Positions 18,196-27,809 are shown, counted from the stretch's first letter. The stretch: DNA of 64,000 nt from Profundibacter amoris (GCF_003544895.1 NZ_CP032125.1:2308001-2372000); one strand, 5' to 3'. Notes: generated by a model not told the origin, from the letters alone. Made by a program: numbers and translations.

Positions 18196-18888
18196 ATGAC
18201 CACACGTTTAAGCGCCATATTCGTCCACATGTTCACCGCCACCGGTGCGGTGCTGGCCATGTTGGCCATGTTGGCGGCTGTAGACCAGAAATGGGATCTG
18301 ATGTTCCTTTGGCTGGTGGTGGCGTTTTTCGTGGACGGGATCGACGGGCCATTGGCACGCAAGTTCGATGTGAAAACCAACGCCCCGGAAATCGACGGGG
18401 TGCTGCTGGATCTGATCATCGACTATCTGACCTATGTGTTCATCCCCGCTTTTGCCCTGTTCAAATCGGGCCTTTTGCCCAACTGGACCGGCTGGACGAT
18501 CATCATTATCATCACCTTTGCCAGTGCTTTGTATTTCGCCGATACCCGCATGAAGACCAAGGACAATTCCTTTTCCGGCTTTCCGGGATGCTGGAATATG
18601 GTGGTGCTGGTTCTATTCGCGCTACAGCCGAATTACTGGCTGATGCTGGCGCTGGTGGTGGGGCTGTCGATCACCATGTTCATCCCGCTGAAATTCGTCC
18701 ACCCCGTGCGCACCGAACGCTGGCGCATGCTGACATTGCCGATGTCGCTGGCGTGGACATTCTTTGCCGGCTGGGCTGCCTGGGTCGATTTCCATCCACA
18801 AAGCTGGGCACATTGGGGGTTGGTTGTAACAAGTGTCTATCTGATAAGCGCAGGTATCCTGCAACAGATAGTCCCCGCAAGGGGATAG
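18196..18888 (+). CDS. pcs: Phosphatidylcholine synthase (CDP-alcohol phosphatidyltransferase)
   Basis: A 230-residue integral membrane enzyme. The CDP-alcohol phosphotransferase motif is present as DGIDGPLARKFD followed by GVLLDLIIDYLTY, in the arrangement found in bacterial Pcs. About eight hydrophobic helices are visible. Pcs condenses choline with CDP-diacylglycerol to make phosphatidylcholine in one step. It stands alone, 69 bp after xerC. The symbol rests on the Pcs-like motif and length. Confidence 0.88.
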   Translation: MTTRLSAIFVHMFTATGAVLAMLAMLAAVDQKWDLMFLWLVVAFFVDGIDGPLARKFDVKTNAPEIDGVLLDLIIDYLTYVFIPAFALFKSGLLPNWTGWTIIIIITFASALYFADTRMKTKDNSFSGFPGCWNMVVLVLFALQPNYWLMLALVVGLSITMFIPLKFVHPVRTERWRMLTLPMSLAWTFFAGWAAWVDFHPQSWAHWGLVVTSVYLISAGILQQIVPARG

Positions 18889-19039
18889 GTGCAGGGCACA
18901 GTATACCGGCTTTGTGATGCGCTTGGATTCCTTTCTTCTACTGATGCGGCCGGTTTTTTGAAGTCAGAAAAAACGCATATTATGCCGGGGCAATTTCCTG
19001 ACAGTGGATTGATACCAAACACTAAATATATGCCCCAAA

Positions 19040-19067
19040 AGAACCATTAAACCGGTTTAGTAGTTCT
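19040..19067. promoter_or_regulatory. 28-bp interrupted palindrome with TAAACCGGTTTA core
   Basis: The same 12-bp core as at 3367-3378 is extended by outer AGAAC/GTTCT arms into a 28-bp interrupted palindrome. It sits in the 230-bp gap between the 3' ends of pcs and the convergent DMT transporter, where no start codon of a clear gene is near. It may be an operator for an unannotated small transcript or a relic. No convincing gene was seen in 18889-19118. Confidence 0.4.
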
Positions 19068-19118
19068 GTTTTCAAAGCAGGCCTGTTTACCACCAAAACC
19101 CCACTATCGGCTCAACAC

Positions 19119-19955
19119 CTAAATCCGCGTCAGCATAACACCCGCCACGATCAACACCGCTGACAGCGCCTTGACCCGCCCCAGCCTTTCGCCAAACAAC
19201 AACCAGCCGATCAGCACCGCAAACAGGATCGAGGTTTCGCGCAATGCCGCCACCAGTGCAATCGGTGCCTGCGTCATCGCCCAGACCGCAATCGCATAAG
19301 CCCCGTAAGAGGCCAGAGCCGCCACCGCGCCCAGCCCCCAAGACCGCCGGTTGGCGATGAAAACCTGACGACCGCGTAGCGCATAGGCCATGGGCACAAA
19401 CCCCAGCACATCGAACACGAACAGCCACGCCACGAACATCACCGCATCCCCGGCCACCCGTGCGCCCATACCATCGACCAGCGAATAGGCCGCCGTGGCC
19501 ATGGCCGAACACAGCGCCATTGGCACCAGACGGCGGGATTCCCCGTCGGTGAACACCCCGCGCGCCATCATCAGAATACCGACGCCCAACAGTGCGATGC
19601 CAAGGGTTTCATATCCGCTGATCACATCGGACAAAAACAACAGGCTGACCAGCATCACAATCATCGGCGCCGTGCCACGGGCAATCGGGTAGACGCGGCT
19701 AAGATCGCCGTGTTCATAGGCGAAGGCCAAAAAGAACTTATAGGCCGAATGCAGCACGCCCGAGCCGATCACCCAGAACCAGACCTCGCCTTGTGGCAGA
19801 TTTCGGGTCATCGCCACCACGGCCCCTACTACCCCCTCGATGATGGTCATGATCAGCATCGCGGTAAGCTTGTTGCCACCGGTTTTGATCAGGGCATTCC
19901 AAGTGGCATGCAGCAGGGCTGCGCCCATGACGGCAAGGAAAATAAAGGTGCTCAA
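19119..19955 (-). CDS. EamA/DMT-family transporter
   Basis: A 278-residue protein with ten hydrophobic segments and an internal duplication typical of the drug/metabolite transporter superfamily (EamA). It begins MSTFIFLAVMGAALLHATWNALIKTGG, with the usual HATWN-type first-helix motif. It ends with FAVLIGWLLFGERLGRVKALSAVLIVAGVML, another EamA hallmark. The substrate is unknown; many relatives export amino acids or metabolites. The start appears to be TTG at 19955, overlapping the ogt stop by 4 bp; an ATG nine codons in is possible. Confidence 0.86.
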   Translation of the reverse strand: MSTFIFLAVMGAALLHATWNALIKTGGNKLTAMLIMTIIEGVVGAVVAMTRNLPQGEVWFWVIGSGVLHSAYKFFLAFAYEHGDLSRVYPIARGTAPMIVMLVSLLFLSDVISGYETLGIALLGVGILMMARGVFTDGESRRLVPMALCSAMATAAYSLVDGMGARVAGDAVMFVAWLFVFDVLGFVPMAYALRGRQVFIANRRSWGLGAVAALASYGAYAIAVWAMTQAPIALVAALRETSILFAVLIGWLLFGERLGRVKALSAVLIVAGVMLTRI

Positions 19956-20419
19956 ATCAGCAACCCGGCCGCACCCTCATGGCGCAACAGTTGCACTTTC
20001 AGTTCAACTCCGGCCATGCCACCGCCATCACCGGAAAACCCGCCCAAGCCATTCGCGCCCAACACCCGATGGCACGGAATGATCAGCGGGATCGGGTTGC
20101 CACCGCAAGCCTGCCCCACGGCCTGTGCAGGCACATTCAACTGTTTGGCAATATCGCCGTAGGTCACGGTTTCACCATATGGGATGGCCAGCATCGCATC
20201 GCAAACCGCTTGCTGAAACTCCGAGCCATTCACCCGCAAAGGCAGGTCAAATCCGGTGCGGGTACCTGCGAAATACTCCCCGATCTGCGTGGCGGCGCCG
20301 CGCAGCAACGGGGTGTCATCCTCTCCCTTTGGCCCGCCCCACATCGCAGCCGTGATTGCCCCGTTTTCTTCGGTCAGGGTCATCGGGCCGGTGGGGGTGT
20401 CTATGGTTGCAACGGACAT
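19952..20419 (-). CDS. ogt: Methylated-DNA--protein-cysteine methyltransferase
   Basis: A 155-residue suicide repair protein. It has the C-terminal active-site motif GNPIPLIIPCHRVLGANG with the acceptor Cys, and the preceding TYGDIAKQLNVPAQAVGQACG winged helix. It removes O6-alkyl groups from guanine. It has the short Ogt-type architecture without an AdaA domain. The ATG at 20419 follows an AAGGG site; a TTG two codons earlier is also in frame. It is coupled to the downstream transporter by a 4-bp overlap, though no functional link is obvious. Confidence 0.94.
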   Translation of the reverse strand: MSVATIDTPTGPMTLTEENGAITAAMWGGPKGEDDTPLLRGAATQIGEYFAGTRTGFDLPLRVNGSEFQQAVCDAMLAIPYGETVTYGDIAKQLNVPAQAVGQACGGNPIPLIIPCHRVLGANGLGGFSGDGGGMAGVELKVQLLRHEGAAGLLI

Positions 20420-20434
20420 AGACAACCCTTGCGC

Positions 20435-20464
20435 AAACGCGGGCCCTTCGCAAGGCCCGCGTTT
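20435..20464. terminator. Hairpin between ileS and ogt
   Basis: A perfect 11-bp stem, AAACGCGGGCC / GGCCCGCGTTT, has an 8-base loop. It lies just after the ogt start on the + side and 9 bp downstream of the ileS stop on the minus strand, so it falls in the ileS-ogt gap. No T-run is present, so termination is inferred from position and stability. Confidence 0.6.
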
Positions 20465-20472
20465 GATTTGCT

Positions 20473-23367
20473 TTAGCCTAGCGCTGCATCACAACGTCCA
20501 CAGACATCGGCATGGCTGTGCTTGCCAACATCGGGCAGGATTTTCCAGCACCGCTGGCATTTCCGCCCTTCGGCGCGTTCAAACTCTACGCCCACGCCCT
20601 CGACTTCCGGCAGGCGGAAGGCCGCGTCCGAGATCGGATCATCGGTCAGGCGCACGCCCGAAGTGATGCAAACATCGGCAAAATCCACCGATTTCACCGC
20701 TGCCAGCATATCGGCATCGCGCACATGCACGGTCGGCGCGGCCTCGAGGCTGGCCCCGATCACCTTTTCCCGCCGCTGGATTTCGATCGCCCCCGTCACC
20801 ACACGGCGCACGCGGCGGATGGCGTCCCATTTGGCGGCCAGATCATCGTCTTGCCAATCTGCGGGTGTTTCGGGGAAATCCTCAAGATGCACGGAAACAT
20901 CGTCGCCTTCGTGGCGCTCCAGCCAGACCTCCTCCATGGTGAAGGTCAGGATCGGCGCCAGCCATGTGGTCAACCGCTGGTGCAGCATATCCAGCACCGT
21001 CAGGGCGGCGCGCCGGTTCAGGCTGTCGCCATCGCAATAAAGCGCATCCTTGCGGATATCGAAATAGAACGCCGAAAGGTCCAGCGTGGCAAATTCGAAC
21101 AGCGCGCGGAACACGCCCTGGAAATCATAGGCGGCGTAACCTTCGCGCACGACCTGATCCAGTTCGGCCAGACGATGCAACACCCAGCGTTCCAGTTCCG
21201 GCATATCCGCCGGTGCCACCGCGTCTTCGGCTTTGAATTCGCCCAAGGATCCCAGCATAAACCGCATGGTGTTGCGCAACCGGCGATAGCTGTCGGCGAC
21301 ACCTTTCAGAATCTCGGGTCCGATCCGCTGGTCGGCGGTGAAATCGACCTGCGCCACCCAAAGGCGCAGAATATCCGCGCCGTATTGTTTGACCACGGTT
21401 TCCGGCACGATGGTATTGCCCAATGATTTGGACATCTTCATGCCCTTTTCATCCAGCGTAAACCCGTGCGTCAGCACCCCGCGATAAGGCGCATGTCCGG
21501 TGGTGCCGACCGATTGCAGCAACGAGGAATGGAACCAGCCGCGATGCTGATCGGTGCCTTCCAGATAAAGGTCGGCAATGCCGTCCGGGCTGCCATCTTC
21601 GCGATCCCGCAGCACAAAGGCGTGGGTGGAACCGGAGTCAAACCATACATCCAGAATATCGGTGACCAGTTCCCAGCTGTCGGCATCCGCCACGCCTTCG
21701 AGGAACCGTTCGCGGGCCCCATCGGCGAACCACGCATCGGCGCCTTCAGCACGAAACGCCTCGGCGATCCGTGCGTTCACGGCCGGATCGCGCAGGATTT
21801 CCACCTGCCCTTGCCCTGCGTCACGAATGAAACAGGTCAGTGGCACGCCCCAGGCGCGTTGACGGCTCAGCACCCAGTCGGGGCGGTTTTCCATCATGGC
21901 AAACAGACGGTTGCGGCCCGATTGCGGGGTGAATTTAACGTGGTCGATTTCGGTCAGGGCGCGTTCACGGATGGTTTTGCCGTTTGCATCCATCCCGTCG
22001 TTCAGCTCCTTGTCAATCGCCACAAACCACTGCGGGGTATTGCGGAAAATGACAGGCGCCTTGGAGCGCCAGCTGTGCGGATAGCTGTGCTTGACCCGCC
22101 CGCGCGCAATCAGCGCACCAGCCTCGACCAGCTTGTTGATCACGGCGGTGTTGGCCTTGCCTTCCTTGCCCTTGCGATCAAACACTTGCAGACCGGCAAA
22201 GAAGGGCACGAAATCCTCGAACGCGGAATCCTCGTTGACGTTGTGGGTCAAACGATCGGTCCAGCCGCGTTTGACGAAACATTCATAGTCATCCGCGCCG
22301 TGGCTGGGCGCGGTGTGAACAAAGCCGGTGCCGGCCTCGTCTGTGACGTGATCACCGTCGATCATTGGCACGCCTTCGGCATAATCCCAAAAGGCATCCA
22401 GTCCGGCAAAAGGATGTTTGCAGACCAGCGGCGCCAGTTCATCGGCTGTCACATCGCGCAGGCGGGTGAATTTGGTGACACGGGATTTTTCCAGCGTTTC
22501 AGCGGCCAGTGTGTCGGCCAGAACCAGCTTGTCCCCTGCCGCAGTCCAGCTTTCTTCCTCGGTCGCGTCCACTTTATACAGGCCATAGGCAATCTTGGGG
22601 TTATAGGCCACGGCCTTGTTCTGCGGGATGGTCCAGGGGGTGGTGGTCCAGATCACGGCTGCCGCGCCGTCCAGATCGCCACTGGCATTGGTGAAATAGA
22701 ACTTCACCCAGATCGTATGGCTCTGGTGATCATGGTATTCGATCTCGGCCTCGGCCAGCGCGGTTTTTTCCACCGGCGACCACATCACGGGTTTAGAGCC
22801 GCGATAAAGCGAGCCGTTCATCACGAACTTCATGAATTCTTCGGCGATCACCGCTTCGGAACTGTAATCCATCGTCAGATAGGGGTTTTCCCAGTTGCCG
22901 GTCACGCCCAGCCGCTTGAATTCCTCGCGCTGGATATCGACCCAACCTTCGGCAAACTTGCGGCACTCGCCGCGCAGCTCGTTGATCGGCACATCGTCCT
23001 TGTTCTTGCCCTTGCTGCGATACTTCTCCTCGATCTTCCATTCGATCGGCAGGCCGTGGCAATCCCAGCCAGGGATATAACGCGCATCCTTGCCCATCAT
23101 TTGCTGGGAACGCACCACCATATCCTTCAGGATCTTGTTCAGCGCATGACCGATGTGCAGATGGCCGTTCGCATAGGGGGGGCCATCGTGCAGGGTAAAC
23201 ACCTCGCGCCCCTGCTTTTCGCGCAGGCGGTCGTAAACGCCGATCCGCGCCCAGCGTTCCAGCCAGCCGGGTTCGCGTTTGGGCAGACCGGCCCGCATCG
23301 GGAAATCGGTTTTCGGCAGGTGCAGGGTGGATTTGTAATCGGGGGTTTCAGGGGTATCGGCGCACAT
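20473..23367 (-). CDS. ileS: Isoleucyl-tRNA synthetase
   Basis: A 964-residue class I synthetase. The HIGH motif is in PYANGHLHIGHALNKIL and KMSKS in GMKMSKSLGNTI. The editing (CP1) domain contains the conserved FWTTTPWT-like segment VIWTTTPWTIP. The C-terminal zinc knuckle has CQRCWKIL and CGRCDAALG. It charges isoleucine to tRNA-Ile and edits valine. The start at 23367 follows an AAGGAAG site. The zinc-containing C-terminus suggests the mupirocin-sensitive IleS class. Confidence 0.98.
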   Translation of the reverse strand: MCADTPETPDYKSTLHLPKTDFPMRAGLPKREPGWLERWARIGVYDRLREKQGREVFTLHDGPPYANGHLHIGHALNKILKDMVVRSQQMMGKDARYIPGWDCHGLPIEWKIEEKYRSKGKNKDDVPINELRGECRKFAEGWVDIQREEFKRLGVTGNWENPYLTMDYSSEAVIAEEFMKFVMNGSLYRGSKPVMWSPVEKTALAEAEIEYHDHQSHTIWVKFYFTNASGDLDGAAAVIWTTTPWTIPQNKAVAYNPKIAYGLYKVDATEEESWTAAGDKLVLADTLAAETLEKSRVTKFTRLRDVTADELAPLVCKHPFAGLDAFWDYAEGVPMIDGDHVTDEAGTGFVHTAPSHGADDYECFVKRGWTDRLTHNVNEDSAFEDFVPFFAGLQVFDRKGKEGKANTAVINKLVEAGALIARGRVKHSYPHSWRSKAPVIFRNTPQWFVAIDKELNDGMDANGKTIRERALTEIDHVKFTPQSGRNRLFAMMENRPDWVLSRQRAWGVPLTCFIRDAGQGQVEILRDPAVNARIAEAFRAEGADAWFADGARERFLEGVADADSWELVTDILDVWFDSGSTHAFVLRDREDGSPDGIADLYLEGTDQHRGWFHSSLLQSVGTTGHAPYRGVLTHGFTLDEKGMKMSKSLGNTIVPETVVKQYGADILRLWVAQVDFTADQRIGPEILKGVADSYRRLRNTMRFMLGSLGEFKAEDAVAPADMPELERWVLHRLAELDQVVREGYAAYDFQGVFRALFEFATLDLSAFYFDIRKDALYCDGDSLNRRAALTVLDMLHQRLTTWLAPILTFTMEEVWLERHEGDDVSVHLEDFPETPADWQDDDLAAKWDAIRRVRRVVTGAIEIQRREKVIGASLEAAPTVHVRDADMLAAVKSVDFADVCITSGVRLTDDPISDAAFRLPEVEGVGVEFERAEGRKCQRCWKILPDVGKHSHADVCGRCDAALG

Positions 23368-23633
23368 TTGCGGCTTCCTTGGAATTGGGAATTCTATGGG
23401 ATGAGGGCGGCGCGATCATATCAGACGCCTTTAACCCGGCGGCTCGTCAATGCTCAGAGCGCCGGGCAGGTAATTCGAATAATGATCGCGAATATTCTGT
23501 CCATAGGCGCGGTTATAGGGGGGGAATGCACAATGGTCCAGTGCGCCCGCATCCCCTTGCGACAAACCGGTCCCTTTTGTTTTGGTTATGCGCACCCTAT
23601 CTATACGCCTATAACCATGAATGAAGGCCCATT

Positions 23634-24041
23634 ATGAACACCATGCCCCCCCGTTTTCCGATCACACCGGAACAGATCGAACTGGTGATGACCCATTTCT
23701 ATGCCAATGTGCGCAAGGATCCCGTGCTGGGTCCGATCTTTAACGGCCATGTCAAAAACTGGCCCGAGCATGAGGCAAAAATTGCCCGTTTCTGGCGCAA
23801 CGCCATCCTGTTTGAACGCAGCTATGACGGCAATCCGATGATGGCGCATATGCGGGCCGGTGACGTGCGGGCCGAGCATTTCGACATCTGGCTGGCGCTG
23901 TTTGACAAGGTGCTGGAGGAAAACCTGCCCGCCGAGACCGCCGCCGCATGGTCGGCACTGGTACATCGCATCGGTCGCGGTTTGCGGATGGGGGTGCAGG
24001 ATGTGCAGAAGCCTACTGATGAAGTGCCGATTTTGGGCTAG
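23634..24041 (+). CDS. Group III truncated haemoglobin
   Basis: A 135-residue globin. The sequence PITPEQIELVMTHFYANVRKDPVLGPIFNGHVKNWPEHEAKIARFW matches group III (P) truncated haemoglobins, with the proximal His in RAEHFDIWLALFDKVL. It should bind haem and O2 or NO; physiological roles of this group are poorly defined and NO or oxygen chemistry is usually suggested. It stands alone, divergent from ileS with 266 bp between the starts, and is followed by two tandem palindromes. Confidence 0.92.
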   Translation: MNTMPPRFPITPEQIELVMTHFYANVRKDPVLGPIFNGHVKNWPEHEAKIARFWRNAILFERSYDGNPMMAHMRAGDVRAEHFDIWLALFDKVLEENLPAETAAAWSALVHRIGRGLRMGVQDVQKPTDEVPILG

Positions 24042-24044
24042 GCG

Positions 24045-24091
24045 CTGTTTTCTTTCAAAGAAAACAGACCGAAATCTTTTAAAGATTTCGG
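24045..24091. terminator. Two tandem 23-bp palindromes
   Basis: Two back-to-back palindromes of equal size, each with 11-bp arms around one central base: 24045-24067 (CTGTTTTCTTT arm) and 24069-24091 (CCGAAATCTTT arm). They share AAAG/CTTT inner sequence but differ at the outer ends. They lie between convergent genes and probably form successive terminator hairpins. Confidence 0.6.
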
Positions 24092-24106
24092 GGCAGCAAC
24101 CGAAAA

Positions 24107-26839
24107 TCAGCTCTCCGCCTCTTCGCCCGCCCCTTTGTCCCACTGTAACGTCATCCGCCGGCTGACCCACGCCAGCCCCGACAGCGACAGACCCAGGCCA
24201 AGGAAAGACGCCACCCGCGTCAATCCGGTCAGCCCCGACATGTCGATCAGGAACACTTTGGCAATGGTCAGCCCGATCCCCGCCATCGCCGCCTTGCGGA
24301 TCAGGTCCGAGCGTTTGCTGAAAGCAAAGAACAGCAACCCGACCGATATCAGCAGCATGGCAATGGTATAGCTGTACAACTCGCCATCCGATGTATCACG
24401 GTAGGCAACGATCTTGTCCCCCTGCCAGAACCGCCGGATCTCCAGCGCCACATAGAATGCCGCCAGCGCCGAGGCCACAGCCCCCAGCAGGATGCGGAAC
24501 CAGCGAAACAGATGGGTAAACCGCAGCGCCACAAAACCGAACAACAGCGCGGGCATCAGGTAGGCCAGCATCAACGAGTCAAACACCATCGGCCCATGCA
24601 CATTTTCCGATCCCTCAAGCAACGGGTTGGCAAATGTCAGGTTTGCCGCCAGTGCCATCAGCCCGATCACGCCGAACACAACGGCCAGCCCCAGACGCAC
24701 CCGCCGCATCCAACCGCCGATCTTCATACGATACAACTGGTTTGCGGCCGAGATCAGCCAGATCAGCCCAAAGCTTGCAATCAGCGGATTGGCATCGCTG
24801 ACATACTCGAACCGGCGCAGCAATTCGATGCTGGCAAACACCCCGATCAGCGTAAATACCGCCGATTCCATCACCACAATCGCCGCCATCCGCTTGCGGG
24901 CTTTCAACAGGAACCATGTGGCCGAAAACAACAGGATCGCCCCGCCATAGCCCAGCAACAAGTCCGCTTGCGCCGCGTCATAGGCCCAGATCACGCCCGG
25001 ATCGACCACCAGCCGATAGCCGACAACCACACCACCAACCTGCATGAACACCGACAACAGCCGCAGATTCAACTGCCGGTCAATCAGCGCCGCCAGCAGC
25101 ACCATCACCGCAATCGCCAGCGTCAGGGCGACATCCGACAGCATCACCACCAGCGCAAAGGTGATCATCACCATCACCGCCAGCGCGAATATCGCCACCC
25201 GCCGCCGGTCCTGACCGTCCGCTTTGGCACAGCGCAGCGCAAACAGCACCATCACGATGGCCACAGCCATCCCGTGCCAGGCCCACAATGCCTGCCCCAG
25301 CACCGGCACAGGTCTCCACCAGATATCCAGCGTGGCCACGACCAAAGGCGCAAACAACGCCGCCCCGCCGGCCCAGACCAGCCGGTATTCCCTTTCCCGC
25401 ATCCCGCGCCAGAACATCAGCGCCGATCCCAACGCTGCCAGCGCAACCAGCCACGTCACATCCCATGGCGGCGAGGTTTCCGGCAGCCTGTCGCGCCCCG
25501 CTGCAAACAGACGATACAAATCGCCATGCCCTTGGCCTTGCGCAAACAAGGTGAACAGAAACGCCAGCGGCGGCAAAACCACCAGATCGCGCAACGCAGG
25601 TGCGCCTTTGAACCAGATCACCGCGAGGCCCAGCAAGACCATGGATGTGACCAGCGCCTGCCAAACTTCGACGGCGTCTATTGCAACCGGTACTGTCGCC
25701 AGAACCGCCGCCGCAAATCCGCCAGCCGCCACCCGTGTGGGAAACTCCGGCCAGCCCGCCTTGCCCTGCCGAAACAGCGACAGCGAAACCATCTGCCCTG
25801 CGTGTGCCGGCCAGAACCGCAATGGCGGCACCATTGCCGACACCACCGCCGCTATCAGGGCAAAGCCAAGGAAATGTTCCCCGCCGGCCCCCATGTTGAA
25901 AACCATCGCCGCACCGCCAAAGGCAAAGATCAGCGTCAACGCCGAGACCCAGGCCCAGCGTTTGATCGCATCCACCAGCATCCCCGCTGCGAGGATCAGC
26001 GCGAAATAGTAGTAGAACAGCCAGCCGTTTTCGCTGCTGCCCCCCACCAGAAACGGCGCAGCCGTGGCACCGACAATGCCGACCATTGCCAGCAACGGGC
26101 CGTAAAACCACCCCAGCACCACCGCCAGCGCCGACACAGCCACCAGCCCGACCAGCGCCATTTCTGGCCCGATCAGCCCATACATCTGCCGCGCGGCCAG
26201 CACACCGGCAAACAGCGCCACCAGTCCCGCACCGGAAAAGGTCGAGGGCAGATAGGCCGCATGCCCGTCCTCGTCCCCTGCCCGCCGCCGGATCCATTCG
26301 CCCGCCGCGATCAGGGCAACACCCAGCGCAAGCGCCCCCATCACCCGCCAGAACGGGGTCAGATAGCCGTTTTCAATGCCGTATTGCACGAAAAACACCC
26401 CCGCCAGCGCCATCGACAGCGCGGCAACGGCCAAGAACCAGTTGGCCTGCAACCAGTCCAGAAAGGCGGCTGTTTTTTCACGGTTGAACACAAAGGCGCG
26501 GGGCTGGGCGGATTCCGACACCGGTTCGGGCCGGTCTGTTTTCGCGGGCTTCCACGGGGTGCTTTTCGGGGCCACATCCTTGATTGTCACCGGCCCCTGC
26601 TCCGGCACATTTTCCGCAACGGGTCGGGGTTCCTCTGGTGGCACAGCCACACCTTCGGGCATCTCGCCGGCCTGCAGCCCGTCCACACGGCGTTGCAGTT
26701 CAGTCACCTTTTTCTTCAGCTTCAGATGGCTGAACAGCAGATAAAGCGCCAATAATAACGTCGGGATAACCAGTTCCAAAACGAACCCCCAATAAACAAA
26801 CAATTGCTCCAGCCTACCCGCGCCCGAACAACCCCGCAA
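24107..26839 (-). CDS. DUF2339 large polytopic membrane protein
   Basis: Up to 910 residues. A membrane-anchored N-terminus is followed by a short coiled coil (LKLKKKVTELQRRVDGLQ) and a Pro-rich linker of about 90 residues. More than 20 transmembrane helices then fill the rest, as in DUF2339. The function is unknown. It overlaps the YcjF-like gene upstream by 26 bp if the first in-frame TTG (26839) is used. A TTG at 26779 (MELVIPTLLL) after a G-rich stretch is an equally plausible start, so the first 20 residues are uncertain. Context with YcjX/YcjF suggests an envelope-stress or membrane role, but this is inference. Confidence 0.83.
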   Translation of the reverse strand: MRGCSGAGRLEQLFVYWGFVLELVIPTLLLALYLLFSHLKLKKKVTELQRRVDGLQAGEMPEGVAVPPEEPRPVAENVPEQGPVTIKDVAPKSTPWKPAKTDRPEPVSESAQPRAFVFNREKTAAFLDWLQANWFLAVAALSMALAGVFFVQYGIENGYLTPFWRVMGALALGVALIAAGEWIRRRAGDEDGHAAYLPSTFSGAGLVALFAGVLAARQMYGLIGPEMALVGLVAVSALAVVLGWFYGPLLAMVGIVGATAAPFLVGGSSENGWLFYYYFALILAAGMLVDAIKRWAWVSALTLIFAFGGAAMVFNMGAGGEHFLGFALIAAVVSAMVPPLRFWPAHAGQMVSLSLFRQGKAGWPEFPTRVAAGGFAAAVLATVPVAIDAVEVWQALVTSMVLLGLAVIWFKGAPALRDLVVLPPLAFLFTLFAQGQGHGDLYRLFAAGRDRLPETSPPWDVTWLVALAALGSALMFWRGMREREYRLVWAGGAALFAPLVVATLDIWWRPVPVLGQALWAWHGMAVAIVMVLFALRCAKADGQDRRRVAIFALAVMVMITFALVVMLSDVALTLAIAVMVLLAALIDRQLNLRLLSVFMQVGGVVVGYRLVVDPGVIWAYDAAQADLLLGYGGAILLFSATWFLLKARKRMAAIVVMESAVFTLIGVFASIELLRRFEYVSDANPLIASFGLIWLISAANQLYRMKIGGWMRRVRLGLAVVFGVIGLMALAANLTFANPLLEGSENVHGPMVFDSLMLAYLMPALLFGFVALRFTHLFRWFRILLGAVASALAAFYVALEIRRFWQGDKIVAYRDTSDGELYSYTIAMLLISVGLLFFAFSKRSDLIRKAAMAGIGLTIAKVFLIDMSGLTGLTRVASFLGLGLSLSGLAWVSRRMTLQWDKGAGEEAES

Positions 26840-27809
26840 GCGCCCGTTTGACCAGCCCCGTCACCGCTGGGCGTTTGGCGTTGATGAACGGCAGCGGGCG
26901 GCAGACTTCCATCGCCGCCACCCCGACCCGAGCGGTCAGCGCGCCGTTGATCACCCCCTCGCCAAACCGGCGCGATATTTTCGACAACACCCCGCCCCCC
27001 GCGATTGAATGGATCAGGTCATCGCCCACCGCCACCGCGCCGGTGGCGACCAGATGGGTCAGCACGCTGCGGGTCAGCCGCCAGTTGCCAATCACGCCGG
27101 AACGCCCGCCGTAGACCTCGGCAATGCGACGGATCATCCGCAAGTTCGCCGTCAACGCCACGGCCACATCGGCCAGCGCCAGCGGGACAATCGCCGTTAC
27201 GGTGGCAACCGACCGCGCGGCGGCCTCGATCTCTTTCACCGCTTGGGCATCCAGCGGCTTTATCACCTCGGATTCAGCCAGTGCCAGCAAGCCGTCGGCG
27301 TCAAACACATCGCCCTTGCGCTCGCTGAAATTCGCCCGCCCCCAGTCGGTGTCCGCCCGCCCAGCATAAAGCGCCATCAGCCGGTCCGTCACATCCCTTG
27401 CGGCCTCCAGATCACCCGAGGCCATTGCCACCCCCGCCGCCCTATGCACCCGATCCAGTCGTTTCAGACGCATGAACCCAAGGGCTTCGCGCAGGGCCAT
27501 GACCGCCAGCACGATCAACAGCAATACCGTCAACCCCAGCGCCAGATAGCCCAGATAGCTGTTGCGCGCGATCATGCCCGTGACGAAATCCCAGACGGCC
27601 ACCGACAGGACGAACCCGCCCAGCGCCACCACCAGCGACCAGAACCAGCGGGCCAGCCGCGACGGTTTGCGCGCCGCGATCTGCGCCAGCGTCTGCATCG
27701 CCTGCCCCGTTGGCGCGGGGGCATCGGGCACCGGCGGGGCGGTTGCGGGGGTGATGTCCGCGTCCTGTTCCAGTTCGATCAGCACGGGGCCGTTTGGTTT
27801 ATCACTCAT
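26814..27809 (-). CDS. YcjF-like membrane protein (TIGR01620/DUF697 type)
   Basis: A 331-residue protein. It has an acidic Pro-rich N-terminus, two transmembrane helices (about residues 55-105) and a C-terminal DUF697-like domain (TAIVPLALADVAVALTANLRMIRRIAEVYGGR). YcjF proteins are encoded next to the GTPase YcjX. The stop of the ycjX-like gene overlaps its start by 4 bp, so the pair is translationally coupled. Function is unknown; a membrane partner of the GTPase is inferred. Confidence 0.87.
   Translation of the reverse strand: MSDKPNGPVLIELEQDADITPATAPPVPDAPAPTGQAMQTLAQIAARKPSRLARWFWSLVVALGGFVLSVAVWDFVTGMIARNSYLGYLALGLTVLLLIVLAVMALREALGFMRLKRLDRVHRAAGVAMASGDLEAARDVTDRLMALYAGRADTDWGRANFSERKGDVFDADGLLALAESEVIKPLDAQAVKEIEAAARSVATVTAIVPLALADVAVALTANLRMIRRIAEVYGGRSGVIGNWRLTRSVLTHLVATGAVAVGDDLIHSIAGGGVLSKISRRFGEGVINGALTARVGVAAMEVCRPLPFINAKRPAVTGLVKRALAGLFGRG

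Noticed and set aside
18837-19022. Possible 61-codon leftward gene after the 19040 palindrome
   Set aside because: GTG start without a ribosome-binding site, overlaps the pcs 3' end, unlike any known protein; noted only as possible transcript space.
21466-23637. 723-codon open frame opposite ileS
   Set aside because: It is the antisense of a full, motif-rich isoleucyl-tRNA synthetase, has His/Arg/Gln-biased shadow composition and shows no domain.
24512-26755. 747-codon open frame opposite the DUF2339 gene
   Set aside because: Extremely His/Gln/Arg-rich, as expected from the complement of a hydrophobic protein; no domain or ribosome-binding site.
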